In this document: positions 1 to 10,599 of the stretch, piece after piece
How the letters are laid out: every line of letters starts with the position of its first letter
Position numbering within the stretch: position 1 is the first letter of the stretch
Notes under the pieces: generated by a model
The model's database searches: none
The model's input: the letters and a program-made list of their open reading frames with translations, nothing else
Told to the model about the DNA's origin: nothing
Source: Zygnema cylindricum
Taxonomy: Eukaryota; Streptophyta; Zygnematophyceae; Zygnematales; Zygnemataceae
Reading direction: 5' to 3'
Assembly (NCBI GenBank): GCA_037447655.1
Contig: JBBHKE010003251.1
Span: 80,001-110,513, forward strand
DNA: 30,513 nt
Position numbers and translations under genes: made by a program

Positions 1-94
<94 letters not shown>

Positions 95-151
95 TCTCGC
101 TCTCTTTCTCTCTCTCTCGCTCTCTTGCTCTCTCTCTCGCTCTCTCTTTTT
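1..151. repeat. CT-rich microsatellite
   Basis: The window opens with about 150 bases of almost pure (CT)n with scattered CCC, TTT and CGC interruptions. It is simple-sequence DNA with no coding signal. The T-rich tract that follows (up to about 330) looks like a continuation of low-complexity DNA. Confidence 0.95.
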
Positions 152-363
152 TTCAAAGTTTTTTCTTTTGACATCTATCTCCACATCCCTTCGAATCTGA
201 ACCTAGTCCTTTTTTTTTTGGTGCTCTAATTTCCTGTTCTCTTTTCACCCTGACTTTCTTTTTTTTTATTTGTTTTTGTTTGTTTCTTATTCTAACTTTC
301 TCTCTTTTCAAGTTTTTTTTTTTGACAGGTATCTCCACATCCCTTCAAATCTGAACCTGGTCC
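152..363. repeat. Direct repeat of a ~58-bp T-rich block
   Basis: Two closely similar blocks lie at 152-209 and 305-363. Each has a T-run with TTTGACA followed by TATCTCCACATCCCTTC and a CTGAACCT stretch. Between them is T-rich sequence. The second copy has TTTGACAG followed by GT, so it resembles an acceptor site, but I cannot tie either copy to a gene. It looks like a local segmental duplication. Confidence 0.6.
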
Positions 364-884
364 AGATTCTGTCCAAATACAGGGAGGCCCCCTGGCTGAC
401 TTTCGGCGCTCTCTCTTTCGATCCAAAATTTTGCGAAAAAAGGACAAATGTCAATCAGTTTGTGATCGATTTGGTTCGATTTGCCGAAAAAAATATCTCT
501 TGTACCGGTAAAGGACAAAAAGAGGAGTTTTGTCTTGGTTTTTTCGGGCATAGGAAGTACTTTCTCGACCCACGGAAGGTAAAAGTTTCAGAAACTTTTT
601 TTTTTTTTTTTTGGTCTCTTCCTCGAAAAGATTCATTTTTATTTCTGGATGGTGAAAGAGTTCCAAAAAGTTTTGAAAAGTTTTGGATTTTTGGATTTTT
701 TTTTTTTTTTTTGGAAAGTAGTGAAACACCATTTGGAAAACAAAAATGGTGTGAAATAGAGGTCGTAAAAAACCACTGCGTCGATGTTTCCTTGTTTGAC
801 TTTTTGGAATTACTTTCCGTGGTGATTTTTTTTTTTTTTTTAAACTTGCGTCCCGCTTACATTGACTCTCAACTTTTATTGTGA
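364..884. other. T-rich stretch, no supported gene
   Basis: An open frame runs on the + strand from 270 to 884 (204 residues), but much of it is created by T-runs of 12-18 bases that read as poly-Phe. A second + strand frame is also open over 331-520. Neither resembles a known family. I treat the stretch as noncoding, with a small chance that 331-579 (acceptor-like TTTGACAG, donor-like GGAAG|GTAAAA) is an exon. Confidence 0.4.
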
Positions 885-1130
885 CAGTCCTATACGTTTC
901 TCAACATTTGTATACCATCTTTTTAATATTTGTGTTCGTTTTTTTTAACGTTTGTAGACGATTTTTTTTTTAACACTTTCATCGGGCTCCTTAACATTTG
1001 TATACGTGTTTTGTCACATTTATGTACATGCTTTGTGACATTTGATGACGTCTTTTTTTTGTTTTGTATATGACAATTGTGACATTTGAATATATTTTGT
1101 GACGTTCGGATACGTTCTCATGATCATTTT
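885..1130. repeat. Degenerate ~30-bp tandem repeat (ACATTTGTATACG-like)
   Basis: The words TTGTGACATTTG and ATTTGTATACGT recur about every 25-35 bases, separated by T-runs. Copies are heavily diverged. It is tandem satellite-type DNA with no gene signal. Confidence 0.6.
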
Positions 1131-1149
1131 TGTGACAGCGTATTTTCAG

Positions 1150-1374
1150 GTGGATATCGCGAGTACTCATAAAATTTTCGAGCATTTTGATCAAGGAGTG
1201 GATTTAAACGCAAAAACAGAATTGCGAAATTATCATTATCGGGGTTTAGGCTCCATTTGGAAATCCGAAAATATTTGTAGTCAATCATTAGAAGAGAGGG
1301 AAAATGACGGTCGTTTTGTTCAAAATAGAGATATGGAAAATATGAGTTTGAAAATAAGGGATTCTCCGTTGTAG
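1150..1374 (+). other. Candidate orphan exon, unknown protein
   Basis: Starting right after a reasonable acceptor (TATTTTCAG at 1141-1149), an open frame of 74 codons runs to a TAG at 1372-1374. Unlike its neighbours it has a mixed, protein-like composition (Asp, Glu, Asn, Arg, Lys, Trp, Cys) with no homopolymer runs, which is why I list it. The reading begins VDIASTHKIFEHFDQG. I recognise no family. No matching partner exon was found nearby, and a frame of this length can arise by chance in AT-rich DNA. Confidence 0.25.
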
Positions 1375-1424
1375 TTTATTTCTGAAGGTGTAAATGTTTT
1401 TTGTTTAGGCAATGTCGACGAGAA

Positions 1425-1680
1425 CAACCTCTGTTTCTCCCTCTCGCTCTCCCTCTCTCTATACCTCTCTAGCTCTCTCTCTCCCTCTCTCTCACCCTCT
1501 CCCTCACTCTGGCTCTCCCTCTTTCTCCCCTCTCTCCCTCACTCTGGCTCTCCCTCTTTCTCCCCTCTCTCCCTCACTCTGGCTCTCCCTCTTTCTCCCC
1601 TATCTCCCTCACTCTGGCTCTCCCTCCCCTCCCCTTCTCTCCCCTCCCTCCTCCCTCCTCCCTCCTCACCAATCATGAGC
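1425..1680. repeat. CT-rich minisatellite with a 35-bp unit
   Basis: C/T-only sequence. From about 1499 a 35-bp unit (starting CCCTCACTCTGGCTCTCCCT) is repeated four times with very little divergence, then decays into CCCTCC runs. The open frame through it (Ser/Pro/Leu) is a by-product of the composition. Confidence 0.9.
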
Positions 1681-1734
1681 TTCGACATTTGTGCAACGGC
1701 ACGAACGGCAATCAACAAACAGAAAAAACAAAAT

Positions 1735-2310
1735 TGATAAATTCACACACGTTTTTAAAAAACTCACCATTTTTTTTGATACATTCACACCGTTTTTTGA
1801 AAAACTTACCGTTTTTTGATATACTCTCACCAGTTTTTGAAAACGTCACCTTTTTCGGATGAATTCACACCATTTTTCAAAAATCTCACCATCTTTTGAT
1901 ACATTCACACCATTTTCCGAAAAACTCACCTTTTTTTAATTAATTCACACTACTGTAAGTTTCAACAAACTCACTTTTTTTGATAAATTTACAACAATTT
2001 TCGAAAATCTCACCTGTTTCTGATAAAGTCACACCACATTCCGAGTAGCTCACCTTTTTTTGACAAATTCACACCATTTTCCGAAAAACATACCTTTTTT
2101 GATAAATCCACAAAAAAATCACCTGTTTCTGATAAATTCACACCGTTCTCGAAAATCTCGACTTTTTTTCTTAATTCACCCTGGTTTTTGGAAAACTCAC
2201 CATTTTATGATAAATTATTAACATTTTCCGAAAAAAGCACCTTTTTTTATGAATTCGCACCAGTTTTTGAAAAACTCACCTTTTTCTGTTAAATTCACAC
2301 CAATTTTCAC
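1735..2310. repeat. ~40-bp tandem array (AAATTCACACC...AAAACTCACC)
   Basis: About fourteen degenerate copies of a unit close to 40 bp. Each combines a TTTTTTGATAAATTCACACC half and an ATTTTCCGAAAAACTCACC half. Divergence between units is high, so the array is old. No coding potential. Confidence 0.85.
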
Positions 2311-3150
2311 ACTCATTTTGTCTTTCACTGTTTTATCTTTTCTCCATTTTGTCTTTTTGTGGTCTTTTCTCTTTTCTCTCCTTTTTGTGTTTTGTCCCCT
2401 CTGTTGTATTTTTTTTTCTGATTTGTCTTTTCTATGCTGTCTCTTTCCTGTGATTTATCTTTTCCCTGTTTTGTTTATTCCATGTTTTGTTAGTTTTTGT
2501 TTTGTCTTTTCTGTGTTGTCTTTACTCTGTTTTATCTTTTGTCTTTTGACTTCTCTGACTTTTGTTCTTTCTATGCCTTGCCTTTTCTTTGATTTGTTTT
2601 TTCTATGTTTTGTCTTTTATGTGATTTCTCTTTTTTTGTGTTTTGTTGTTCTTGTATTTTGTTTTTTTCCCCTCTTTTGTCTTTTCTCTATTTTGTCGTT
2701 TCTTATTGTCCTTTTGTGTTTTATATTTTGTGTTTTTCCTTTTCTGTTGTCTTTTTCCAATTATATTTTTTACTAATTTGTCTTTACTATGTTTTATCTT
2801 TTCTTTATTGTCTTATTTCTGCTTTGTCTTTCCTGTGTTTTGTCTCTTCCCTGTTCGGTTTTATTTTTTTTGTTTTGTCTTTTTGTGGTTTGTCTTTTCA
2901 ATGTTTTTTCTTCTTCGTTTTGTCCTCTGTGTGGTCTTTTTTTGTTTTGTCTTATCTGCTTTTTTTTTGTCTTTTTTGTTTTATCTTTCCTGTTGTATCT
3001 TTTTGTGTTTTGTCTTCTCTAAATTTTGTCTTTCTTATGTTGTTGTACTTTGTTTTGTCCTATTACAATTGTCTTTTCTAAGGTTTTGTCTTTCTTTGTT
3101 TTGTCATTTATGCGTTTTTGGTGTGTTTTTTCATTTTCTTCCTTCAAAGC
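2311..3150. repeat. T-rich low-complexity tract (TGTTTTGTCTTTTC-like)
   Basis: About 840 bases of T-rich DNA built from the recurring word TGTTTTGTCTTTT. All three + frames stay open for long stretches and read as Phe/Leu/Cys/Val strings, because T-rich DNA contains few stop triplets. There is no consistent periodicity and no gene signal. Confidence 0.8.
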
Positions 3151-3194
3151 TTGCGAATGTCAAACTACACCCGCCTTTTTGGCCACCTCCCAAA

Positions 3195-3815
3195 AATTTA
3201 ACCCTCCCCCTCTTTTCTCTTCTTCCTTCTCCTCTCTTTTTCCTCTTTATCCTCCAAGTTGTTCTCCTCCCCCTTCATCTCCTCCCTTTTCCTATTTTCT
3301 AAATATGTAGTTCTTATGATCGAATCCTTCCCGTTTTTCGCTTCTCTTAATTAGACATTTGAAAATCATACTATCGAGGTTTTCCTCCCTTTGAGAATGA
3401 TTAACCTCTACATCCATCCTAAATGCCAATTTAGACAAACGGATTTTCCTGATGTCATTATCTCTGAGACACATTCTCTAAATCCCTTGCAAAGCACTTA
3501 TTACTTGTTTTTACGGATGAAAACCGATAAAACGGTTGAGTGTAGTAAAAACATGGTTTTCAATAGATGCGCTTTAAAATGTTTGATTCTAATGGATCTT
3601 GTAAAGAGGCTTAACCCGAACACTGTCGAGATAGACTTTTTGGAAAAAGCAGAGCAAGTTTCCACCAGCTTCAAAACACGATCCATCTTGCTCAAGGAGT
3701 CGTCCTTTATTTTTTTTTCGCACAAAGCCAACCAACCACAAAAAACCGACTATTCCGCAATATCGCATGCTCAAGATCAGCAACTACTTTGTCAATGACA
3801 TTCTATGGGAATTAT
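3195..3815 (+). pseudogene. Decayed copy of the Pro-rich/LysM/Cys-rich exon
   Basis: This + strand stretch aligns along its whole length with the minus-strand exon at 9684-10590. Shared blocks include the C-rich linker end (CTTTATCCTCCAAGTTG), ATCGAATCC-TCCCGTTT, GAGGTTTTCCTCCC, a 20-base identical run CATCCATCCTAAATGCCAAT, AAACACGATCCAT and CGCATGCTCAAGATCAGCAA. By eye, identity is around two thirds or more, with many small indels. The copy has in-frame stops and has lost most of the Cys codons, so it is not a working gene. It is probably a segmental or retro-duplicated fragment of a LysM-protease family member. Linker homology fades into T-rich DNA upstream, and similarity ends shortly after 3815. 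Confidence 0.8.
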
Positions 3816-3819
3816 CATA

Positions 3820-4790
3820 AGAAATATAAACCCACTTAATACGCCATTTGCCTCTATTAACTTCCATGTTGTCCAAAAAAATGAGTTAATTTATTAACAT
3901 TTCACTTAAAAAGTTGTAAGAGTTCAATTACTGTCGCTTATTCGTGGTATCTTTGCGTGATGTTTATCGTACTCTGGACAATTTCATGCTTTTACTTTCA
4001 CTCTCTGCCGCATTTGCCTTTGGCTCTTTTATGAATTGTATGTAATTGTTCAAAGCATTTTCGACAATTTTCAATGGATTGATCTTGTAAAAACTTGTAA
4101 AAGTGATTAATTCTGGTTTTTATTATTATTTTTTGTTGTCACACACTCCTTACCTTGCAATTCGTTTAGAAAATTTTCTTTTCAAACCTCGAGAAAAATA
4201 AAATCACGTCATGTGAAAAGTGGATACCCACACTCAAGACGGGATAATAACTACATGGGGGCGAAAACTTGGCCATTTTAAATGAAAAATAGGGCGAACG
4301 CAAAACTCTTCGCACAACGTGGTGATCGAGGTGGTCGTTGGCAACCCCATAAGATGCAAGTAACTTTACTGATAAGATCTTGTTCTGAGTACACCATCGA
4401 TTGACTATGATTTTTTGTAAAAGGTTTGAGTTCGAGCATACATGTTGCGGCCCGAAAGACGGTGAAACATGCTTGAGCACGGTAAAGCCAAACGAAACCC
4501 CGGTGAAGGTTGAAATGAAATGGACGTGCAAATAGTGTAAATTGTTCGTTGAACTTGGGTATACGACCGAAAGACTAATCGAACCATCTAGTCGTTGGTT
4601 TCTTTCGAAGTTTCCCTTGGGATATTTCTTGCTCGTTTAGTTTTATCAGATAAAGAGAATAATTGGAGGCCTCAAGATGAAGCACCCTTCACCTGCTCTC
4701 AAACTTTTAATAGGTAAGCTACAGCAATTGTTTAATTGAACCTCCACGTCGAATGAGAGTTCTAACTGGGCCATTTTTGGTAAGCAAAAC
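3820..4790. other. Intergenic, nothing recognised
   Basis: About 970 bases of AT-rich, non-repetitive DNA. The longest frames (for example minus strand 4166-4531) have no recognisable motif. I see no RNA gene or transposon end here. Confidence 0.5.
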
Positions 4791-4794
4791 TTGT

Positions 4795-6010
4795 TGGATT
4801 GGCGCGTAGATGCCGGTTCAATACGGGGTAGAATATGGTATTACCATACTTGAAGCTGCCTGAAATAAATGGATATGGATAAAATACGGACCCGCTAGGC
4901 TCTACATCGAGTTGGTGGCACAGTGGTTGGTTAGTGCATTGACAACTCAAGTCAAAGGTCTAAAGTTCGATCCGTGGGCAGCTCAATTTTCCGCAGTATG
5001 GGACACGCAGAATCCCAGATTTCACGAAAATCTAACATGGTACCAAAGCCAACGGGATTGCGAATGCATTGACCAGCCTCCCCGTGAGGGGGGATTGTTG
5101 GGGATTGTTGGATTAGCATGTACATGCTGGATCAATACGGCTTACAATATGATATTACCATACTTGAAGCCACCCGAAATAAATGAGTAGGGACCGCCAG
5201 GCTCTACATCGAACATCGAGCTGGTGGCACAGTGGTTAGTACGTTGACAGCTCAAGTCAAAGGTCCGACTCTACATCGAACATCGAGCTGGTGGCACAGT
5301 GGTTAGTACGTTGACAGCTCAAGTCAAAGGTCCGAAGTTCGAGCCCTGGCCGACTCAATTTTCCCTAGTATGGGACACGCCGAATCCTAGACTTAACAAA
5401 AACCTAAGATGGTGTCAAAGCCAGCGGGATTGCGTGACCTCCCCATGAGGGGGAGTTGTTGGATTAGCACGTGGATGCCTGCTCAATACGGGGGGTAGAA
5501 TATGGTATTGCCATACTCGAAGCCGCCCAAAATAAATTGGTACGGACTCGCCAGGATCTACATCGAGCTAGTGGCACAGATCTACATCGAACTAGTGGCA
5601 CAGTGGTTAGTGAACTACACCGCCAATCGTTATTAGCGTGTAAGTTTTTTTAGCGTATACGAATAATTAGCGTGGTTTACGCTAATTGGGAATTTGGAAA
5701 TTTTCGAAGAAATCGTCTATTCTAATTAGGAATTAGGGTTTTTTTTAAATAGTGTGGATAATTATATTTGAGAATAAAAAAAAAAAAAAAGCGGGACGGA
5801 ATTAGCGTACACAACGCTAATAACGATTGGCGGTGTAGTGGCACAGTGGTTAGTGCGTTGACTGCTCCTGTCAAAGGTCCCACGTTTGAGCCCTGGCTTG
5901 CTCACTTTTCCCAAGTATGGGACATGCCGAATCCTGGATTTTATGGAATCTTAACAGAACTGGCTACGGATGAACGGAAAGCCGGGTTACGTTGCCAAGC
6001 TACGAGCTAA
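4795..6010 (+). repeat. tRNA-derived SINE-like units, head to tail
   Basis: The unit begins GCTCTACATCGAGCTGGTGG and contains a tRNA-like A box (TGGCACAGTGGTTAGTGCG) and, about 30 bases on, a B box (AAGTTCGAGCCC), the internal RNA polymerase III promoter arrangement. A conserved tail follows (CAATACGG...TAGAATATGGTATT...CCATACT.GAAGCC.CCC.AAATAAAT...ACGG.C.CGC.AGG). I can trace a 3' part at 4795-4893, a near-complete unit at 4894-5199, a short 5' part at 5200-5267, a fuller unit at 5268-5552, a 5' part from 5553 that is cut by a MITE, and another 5' part at 5837-6010. The 5200-5267 and 5268-5335 segments are an almost perfect tandem duplication. It is not a functional tRNA gene because no cloverleaf can be folded. 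Confidence 0.75.
5618..5835. mobile_element. MITE 1 (TA-flanked, ~24-bp inverted repeats)
   Basis: A 218-bp element with near-perfect terminal inverted repeats: the left end CACCGCCAATCGTTATTAGC mirrors the right end GCTAATAACGATTGGCGGTG. A TA dinucleotide flanks both sides (5616-5617 and 5836-5837), as expected for Tc1/mariner-type insertion. The interior is AT-rich and holds no transposase. It is inserted into a SINE unit: SINE 5' sequence is found on both sides. Related copies lie at 26721-26919, 29615-30136 and from 30144. Confidence 0.85.
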
Positions 6011-6109
6011 CCTAGATCGCACGAAGTGTGTTGATTGATTCGAGCGAGAATGAAACGACTTTCAAATGAAAACTTTGAAGATTGTAGTGGAAAAAGGTTC
6101 CATGAGGTT

Positions 6110-6790
6110 TTTGTATTATTTTAGTATGTGTAATTAGAAAAAGTACATTTATTAGCATCGGTTCATTTTTTAGTTTGTACCATTAGTAAAAATACAATTA
6201 TGTATTTGTAAAATTAGTTTTAGTATAGTTTATAGACATCATAATTTAGTATTAGTACAACTCTTAGTCTGTATATTTAGAATTGGTACAATGCTTAATA
6301 TTCATAATTAGTCTTGAGATAGTTATCAGTACGTATAATCCGTATCGATGCATTTAGTAGTTTGTTTAATCATTAATAGTACAATTATTAGTTTATATAC
6401 ATTGTATTTGTACAGTTATTAGTTTTTGTAATTAGTATTTGTACAATTATTACTATGTATATTTAGTATTAGTACAGTTTTTAAATTGTGTGACTTGTAT
6501 AATGCATAATTAGTATTAGGATAGTTATTTGTGTGTATAATCAGTATGAGTACAACAATTAGTGTGTATAATCAATTATAGTATAGTTATTAGTTTGCAT
6601 AATTATTAGTTCTACACTGATTAGTTAGTAGTGGTACAAAGTTTAGGTTGTATAATTAATACTAGTACGGTTTTTATTCTGTATAATTAATATTAAGCTA
6701 GTTATTAGTCTGTATAATCAGTATTAGTACAGTTATTAGTCTGTATAATTATATCTGTATAGTTAGGAGTCTATATAATTGGCATATGTT
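6110..6790. repeat. AT-rich degenerate tandem array (~30 bp unit)
   Basis: Recurring words GTATAATTAGTATTAGTACA and GTTATTAGTCTGTATAATTA give a loose 28-33 bp period over about 680 bases. Copies are diverged. No coding or RNA signal. Confidence 0.75.
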
Positions 6791-7227
6791 ACTCATCGTT
6801 GGGGAGGCTGTAGTTGGGGCGGTTTTCGCCGTCTATTTGTAGACCAACGAACAACATGTCGTACTGTACTACAATACGAGTGGAAGGAGGAAGCAAAAAT
6901 ACTGAGGCCAGTTCCTATAACAATAAGGTTTCCAGGATTAAAATTTTATTTGCGCGGAAGAGCTCATACAAAAAATTCTTGAGAAAGAGTATATAATATA
7001 TCTCAAAGATCAATTATGGTGGATGTGGATTATTCAAATCATAATATATTGGAAAACCGTCGTCCGTAAATTTACAAAAGATAAACAAAGTTCATCGAAT
7101 TGAAATAAAATTGGGGATTTTCAAGGTTTTTGGGGTTCTTTCGAAAAAAGGTTTTTGGAAGGGTTTTGCTGGTTTTCGAAAATAATATTTTAGTAAACTT
7201 AAAAGAATAGTTTTTAGGACTTTAGTT
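6791..7227. other. Intergenic, nothing recognised
   Basis: Non-repetitive stretch. Two overlapping + frames of 60-67 codons begin near 6779 and 6814, but neither shows a known motif or a plausible exon structure. Confidence 0.4.
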
Positions 7228-8270
7228 CGGCCTCTAGTTTGGAATGTTATTGAGTCTACTTTTGACTCTAGTTTGGAATCTAGTTTAGACTCTAATTTGG
7301 ACTCTAATTTTGACTCTACTTAGAACTCTTGTTTCATATCTAGTTTGGAATCTAGTTCAAATTCTAGTTTGGACTTTAGTGTGTACTCTAATTTGGACTC
7401 TACTTAGGACTCTAGTTCGTACTCTAGTTTGGACTCTAGCTCGGACTCTAGTTTAGACTTTCGTTTGGACTCTAGTTTTCATTCTACTTTGAACACTACT
7501 TAGGAATATAATTTGGAATCAAGTTCGGACAGTAGTTTGGACTCCTGGTCGGACCCTAGTTCGGACTCTAGTTTGGAATCTATTTTGTACCCTAGTTTGG
7601 CCGCTGATTTGGACTCTAGTGTGGACTCTAGTTTGTACTCTAGTTTGGACTCTGGCCAGGTCTTTAGTTTACTCTCTAGTAGGAACGCTGTTTGGAATCT
7701 AGTTTGGACTCTAGTTTGGACTCTAGCTTACATTTTAGCTTGGAATCTAGTTTGGACTCTAATTTGAACTCTATTTGGGGCTCTAGATTGGACTCTAATT
7801 AGATCTCTTCTTAAGACTTTAATTAAGAATCTAATTTGGACTCTAATTTGGACTCTAGTTTGGACTCTTTTTGGACGATAGTCTGGAGTATAGTTTGGAG
7901 TCTAGTTTGGACTCTAGTTTGAAATCTAGTTCGGAATCTAGTTTGGAATCTAGTTTGACCTCTAGTTTGGACTCTAGTTTGGAATCTAGTTCAAATTCTA
8001 GTTTGGACTCTACTTTAGTCACTAGTAGGGTCTCTGTTGGGAATCTAGTTTGAACTCTAGTTTGGACTCTAGTTTGGAGTATATTTTGGCCTCTAGTTAA
8101 GACTCTATTTTGAAACCTAATTTAGACTCTAGTTTGGACTCTAGTTTAGTCTCTAGTTGAAACTCTAGTTCAGACTCTAGTTTGAAACCTATTTGGAACT
8201 ATCATTTACACTCTAGTCTAAGCTTATGTTTGAACTCTAGTGTGGACTCTAGTGTAGTTTGGATTCACGA
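7228..8270. repeat. 12-bp satellite array A (TTTGGACTCTAG)n
   Basis: Roughly 85 units of a 12-bp repeat with consensus TTTGGACTCTAG and many point variants (TTTGGAATCTAG, TTCGGACTCTAG, TTTAGACTCTAG). Because 12 is a multiple of three, one frame reads (Leu-Asp-Ser-Ser)n, another (Trp-Thr-Leu-Val)n, and the third carries TAG in each unit. The open frames seen here are side effects. The same satellite reappears at 25691-28525. Confidence 0.95.
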
Positions 8271-9683
8271 TTCTTTTTTACGCCGAAACACAACACAAAC
8301 TTTATCAGAAAATCCCAATCAAAACTACGAAAAATTCATTTTGTTGACGTTTGAACATAGCCCTAAATACAAATTCTTTTGTTTATTTTCGCATAGATAA
8401 AAAATGGTGGGCGCGTATTTTTTTTTTAAATTCATTATGTTTCTTCACATAGATCCAGACTATAAACATATACAAAATATATGCTTTAGCCTACAGGAGT
8501 TGACTTAGCATCTGTTCAAATCTGTACCACTTTCAGACGGGACTTTCCAAGTGCTATCTTGAGGTGCCATTTCCTCTTTCCTTTAACACAAAAAAAATCA
8601 AAACCTTGTCTTCTCCAACTGCAAAAGGTTGTGCACTTCATTGAGAGGATTCGTGTAAGCTATACACATTTGTATATGAAAAGCCAGTTTTGGGGAAATG
8701 GCACCTATCCTTGAGTAAAATAATGTAATTTTTACAAACCATGGATCAAGATAATGATTTGCAAAACATCAGGTAGCGATTACAGCCTGCAGCTACAGAT
8801 TTATCAGCTCACAAAACCAATATTTTTTTTTCCAGAAGGGAAAATCTCTGGAATATTTCTCGAAAAAATAAAACGTTATCCAAACACATGAACAACTTTC
8901 AAAAATCTGCCTATCTTACTGACAAATGGTAAATAAAAAAAAAATGGAAAGTCAACCTTTCTCTCCATTGTATTCTAAAACCTAAAAAAAAAAACATATA
9001 GGTATCTCAAAAAAATCTCAAAGTAGCTCATTGCCATCTGTTGTTTTGACTTTGTGCAATATGTCAAAGATCAAGATGGAATCTTTTGAAAAAGCGAATA
9101 AATCTGGCAAAATGACAGAAAAATATCCTACCTTATCTACAAACGTATGGCAAACGACACCAGAACCACTGGAAGATTTTTTAACCATTTACAACAATGA
9201 ACTCATAAAAAATTATAAAAATTAACTTGTGTCTCTATGTCGACTAACGTATGCGGAACCCCAAAAAAAAAAATGAACAAAACAAAAAACGAGAACCCCC
9301 AAGGAATTAAAAGAATCTTGGACCAATTTAGCCTTTATAACTTGATCTTCAGTCCACTCTTCACATGTCATAATTTGATTTTTTTTCCTCGACGAGCCAA
9401 AAGGAAAATTTCCATACGAGGGGCAAGTTAAGGCCTGCGTGACAAAAAAAAACAAAAGAAAATAAAAATTAAACACGATTCCAAGTTGTCGAGAGACTAA
9501 GCCATTGGAAACTGTCGAAATCCCTTTAACCATTATAGGGCGAGAGAGGCAAAAAAGGTAGAGACTCGAACTAGCACAGTAAAATTATCCAAATAATGAC
9601 GGTACACATCAATAAACCAAAACACATAAAAAAAATGGAGACATAATGGACAAGCGATAGATGAAGCAACTGAGGAAAATAAC
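8271..9683. other. AT-rich region, no supported gene
   Basis: About 1.4 kb of AT-rich DNA with A-runs. A + strand frame at 9031-9225 (64 codons) has a mixed composition but matches no family I know. Minus-strand frames near 9222-9533 and 9533-9680 are next to the 3' end of the LysM/Cys-rich exon and could hold its 3' untranslated region or a further exon (a donor-like AAAA|GTGAGT overlaps the stop at 9684-9686). I see no poly(A) signal that I would defend. Confidence 0.4.
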
Positions 9684-10590
9684 TCACTTTTCGGGACACC
9701 ATGGATACTTTCGGACAAATCGATCAATATAGCACCAATGCACGCAGTTAGTGTATTGCGTTTGCCAAAATTGCCCGCGATTTTTTCCATAATATGTGTC
9801 TGCCAAAGTAGTTGCTGATTTCGAGCATGCGGTTTCGCAACGTTGTCGATTTTCTTTACAAGTCGGCCTTTTCCGAGGCCAAGGACAGATTCCCGGGCAA
9901 AATGGATCGTGTTTCGGCGCCGGTGGGAGCCCGACTCTTTTTTCACACCCGTAAGCACAACGCGGACATCGTCCGGGCATGGCCTCTGCGCATTGTCCAG
10001 AACAACCCAAACACCACAAACCGCATCTACTAATAACCGTTTGTCTTTTATAACACCAACGCGTTCCATCGTCTTCACATGCGCATGATCGGTAAGGCGT
10101 ATGTGCCCCTTTACAAGGAATTTGGAGAATTTGTCCTGGAGTTAATGGCATCAGGAATAACGACCCATCGAAATTGGCATTTAGGATGGATGCGGATGTT
10201 AAATTGTCGCATCGGGAGGAAAACCTTGCCACAATGGTTTAAAATGTCTCGCCAGGAGAAGCGATAAACGGGAGGGATTCGATCACGGGAACAACTACAG
10301 ATTCAGAAGAGAGAGAAAGGGAAGGAGAAGAGGGGGGAGGAGAGGTAGGAGGATAAGGAGGAGGAGAAGAGGGAGGAGGAGAAGAAGGAGGAGAACGGAC
10401 GGGAAGGGTTGGAATTCTGGGAGGAGGCCGGAAAGGCGGTGAAGAAGGAGAACGAGATGAAACGAGGGGGTGAGGAGGACGGGAAAAGTTGGTGAGGGAA
10501 GGGGGGGAACGAAAAGGAATGGTCGGGGGAGGAGAAGGAGCCTGAAAGGACATGGCCGGAGGGGGAGGTGTCAAGCTCGAGTGCTTTTTA
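9684..10590 (-). pseudogene. Pro-rich linker, LysM and Cys-rich tail (3' part of the split protease gene)
   Basis: Read on the minus strand. 10590-10300 encodes a Ser-Pro-rich linker with many SPPP and SSPPP groups, like hydroxyproline-rich algal cell-wall linkers. About 10270-10110 encodes a LysM domain, from SPGETF through ILNANF to PGQILQIPC. A Cys-rich tail (about 20 Cys, no known family) then runs to a TGA at 9684-9686. One in-frame TAA (10239-10241) falls inside the LysM just after GETF. The related copy at 3195-3815 has GAA at the matching place, so this is probably a nonsense mutation rather than a recoded codon. A GT donor overlapping the TGA leaves open a further exon. Context: same strand and same domain theme as the papain/LysM gene at 22067-25231, from which it is separated by the antisense retrotransposon. 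I infer it is that gene's 3' end. The alternative is an independent broken paralogue. Confidence 0.65.
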
Positions 10591-10599
10591 AGCACACTT

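Noticed and set aside
270-884. 204-codon + strand open frame
   Set aside because: Kept open by several long T-runs read as poly-Phe; no motif, and another frame over part of it is also open.
2249-3302. Overlapping hydrophobic frames that look like membrane proteins
   Set aside because: All three frames are Phe/Leu/Cys strings caused by T-rich DNA; there is no periodic membrane-segment structure.
4905-4985. Functional tRNA gene
   Set aside because: A and B boxes are present, but the sequence cannot form a cloverleaf and occurs as repeated units with a fixed non-tRNA tail, so SINE-like.
7513-8053. Ser-Leu-Asp-Ser repeat proteins in array A (also at 27132-28520)
   Set aside because: Open only because the 12-bp satellite unit is a multiple of three; variants include stops, and there is no start or gene context.
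7228-8270. CRISPR-like array
   Set aside because: Units are contiguous 12-mers with no unique spacers, and the genome is eukaryotic.
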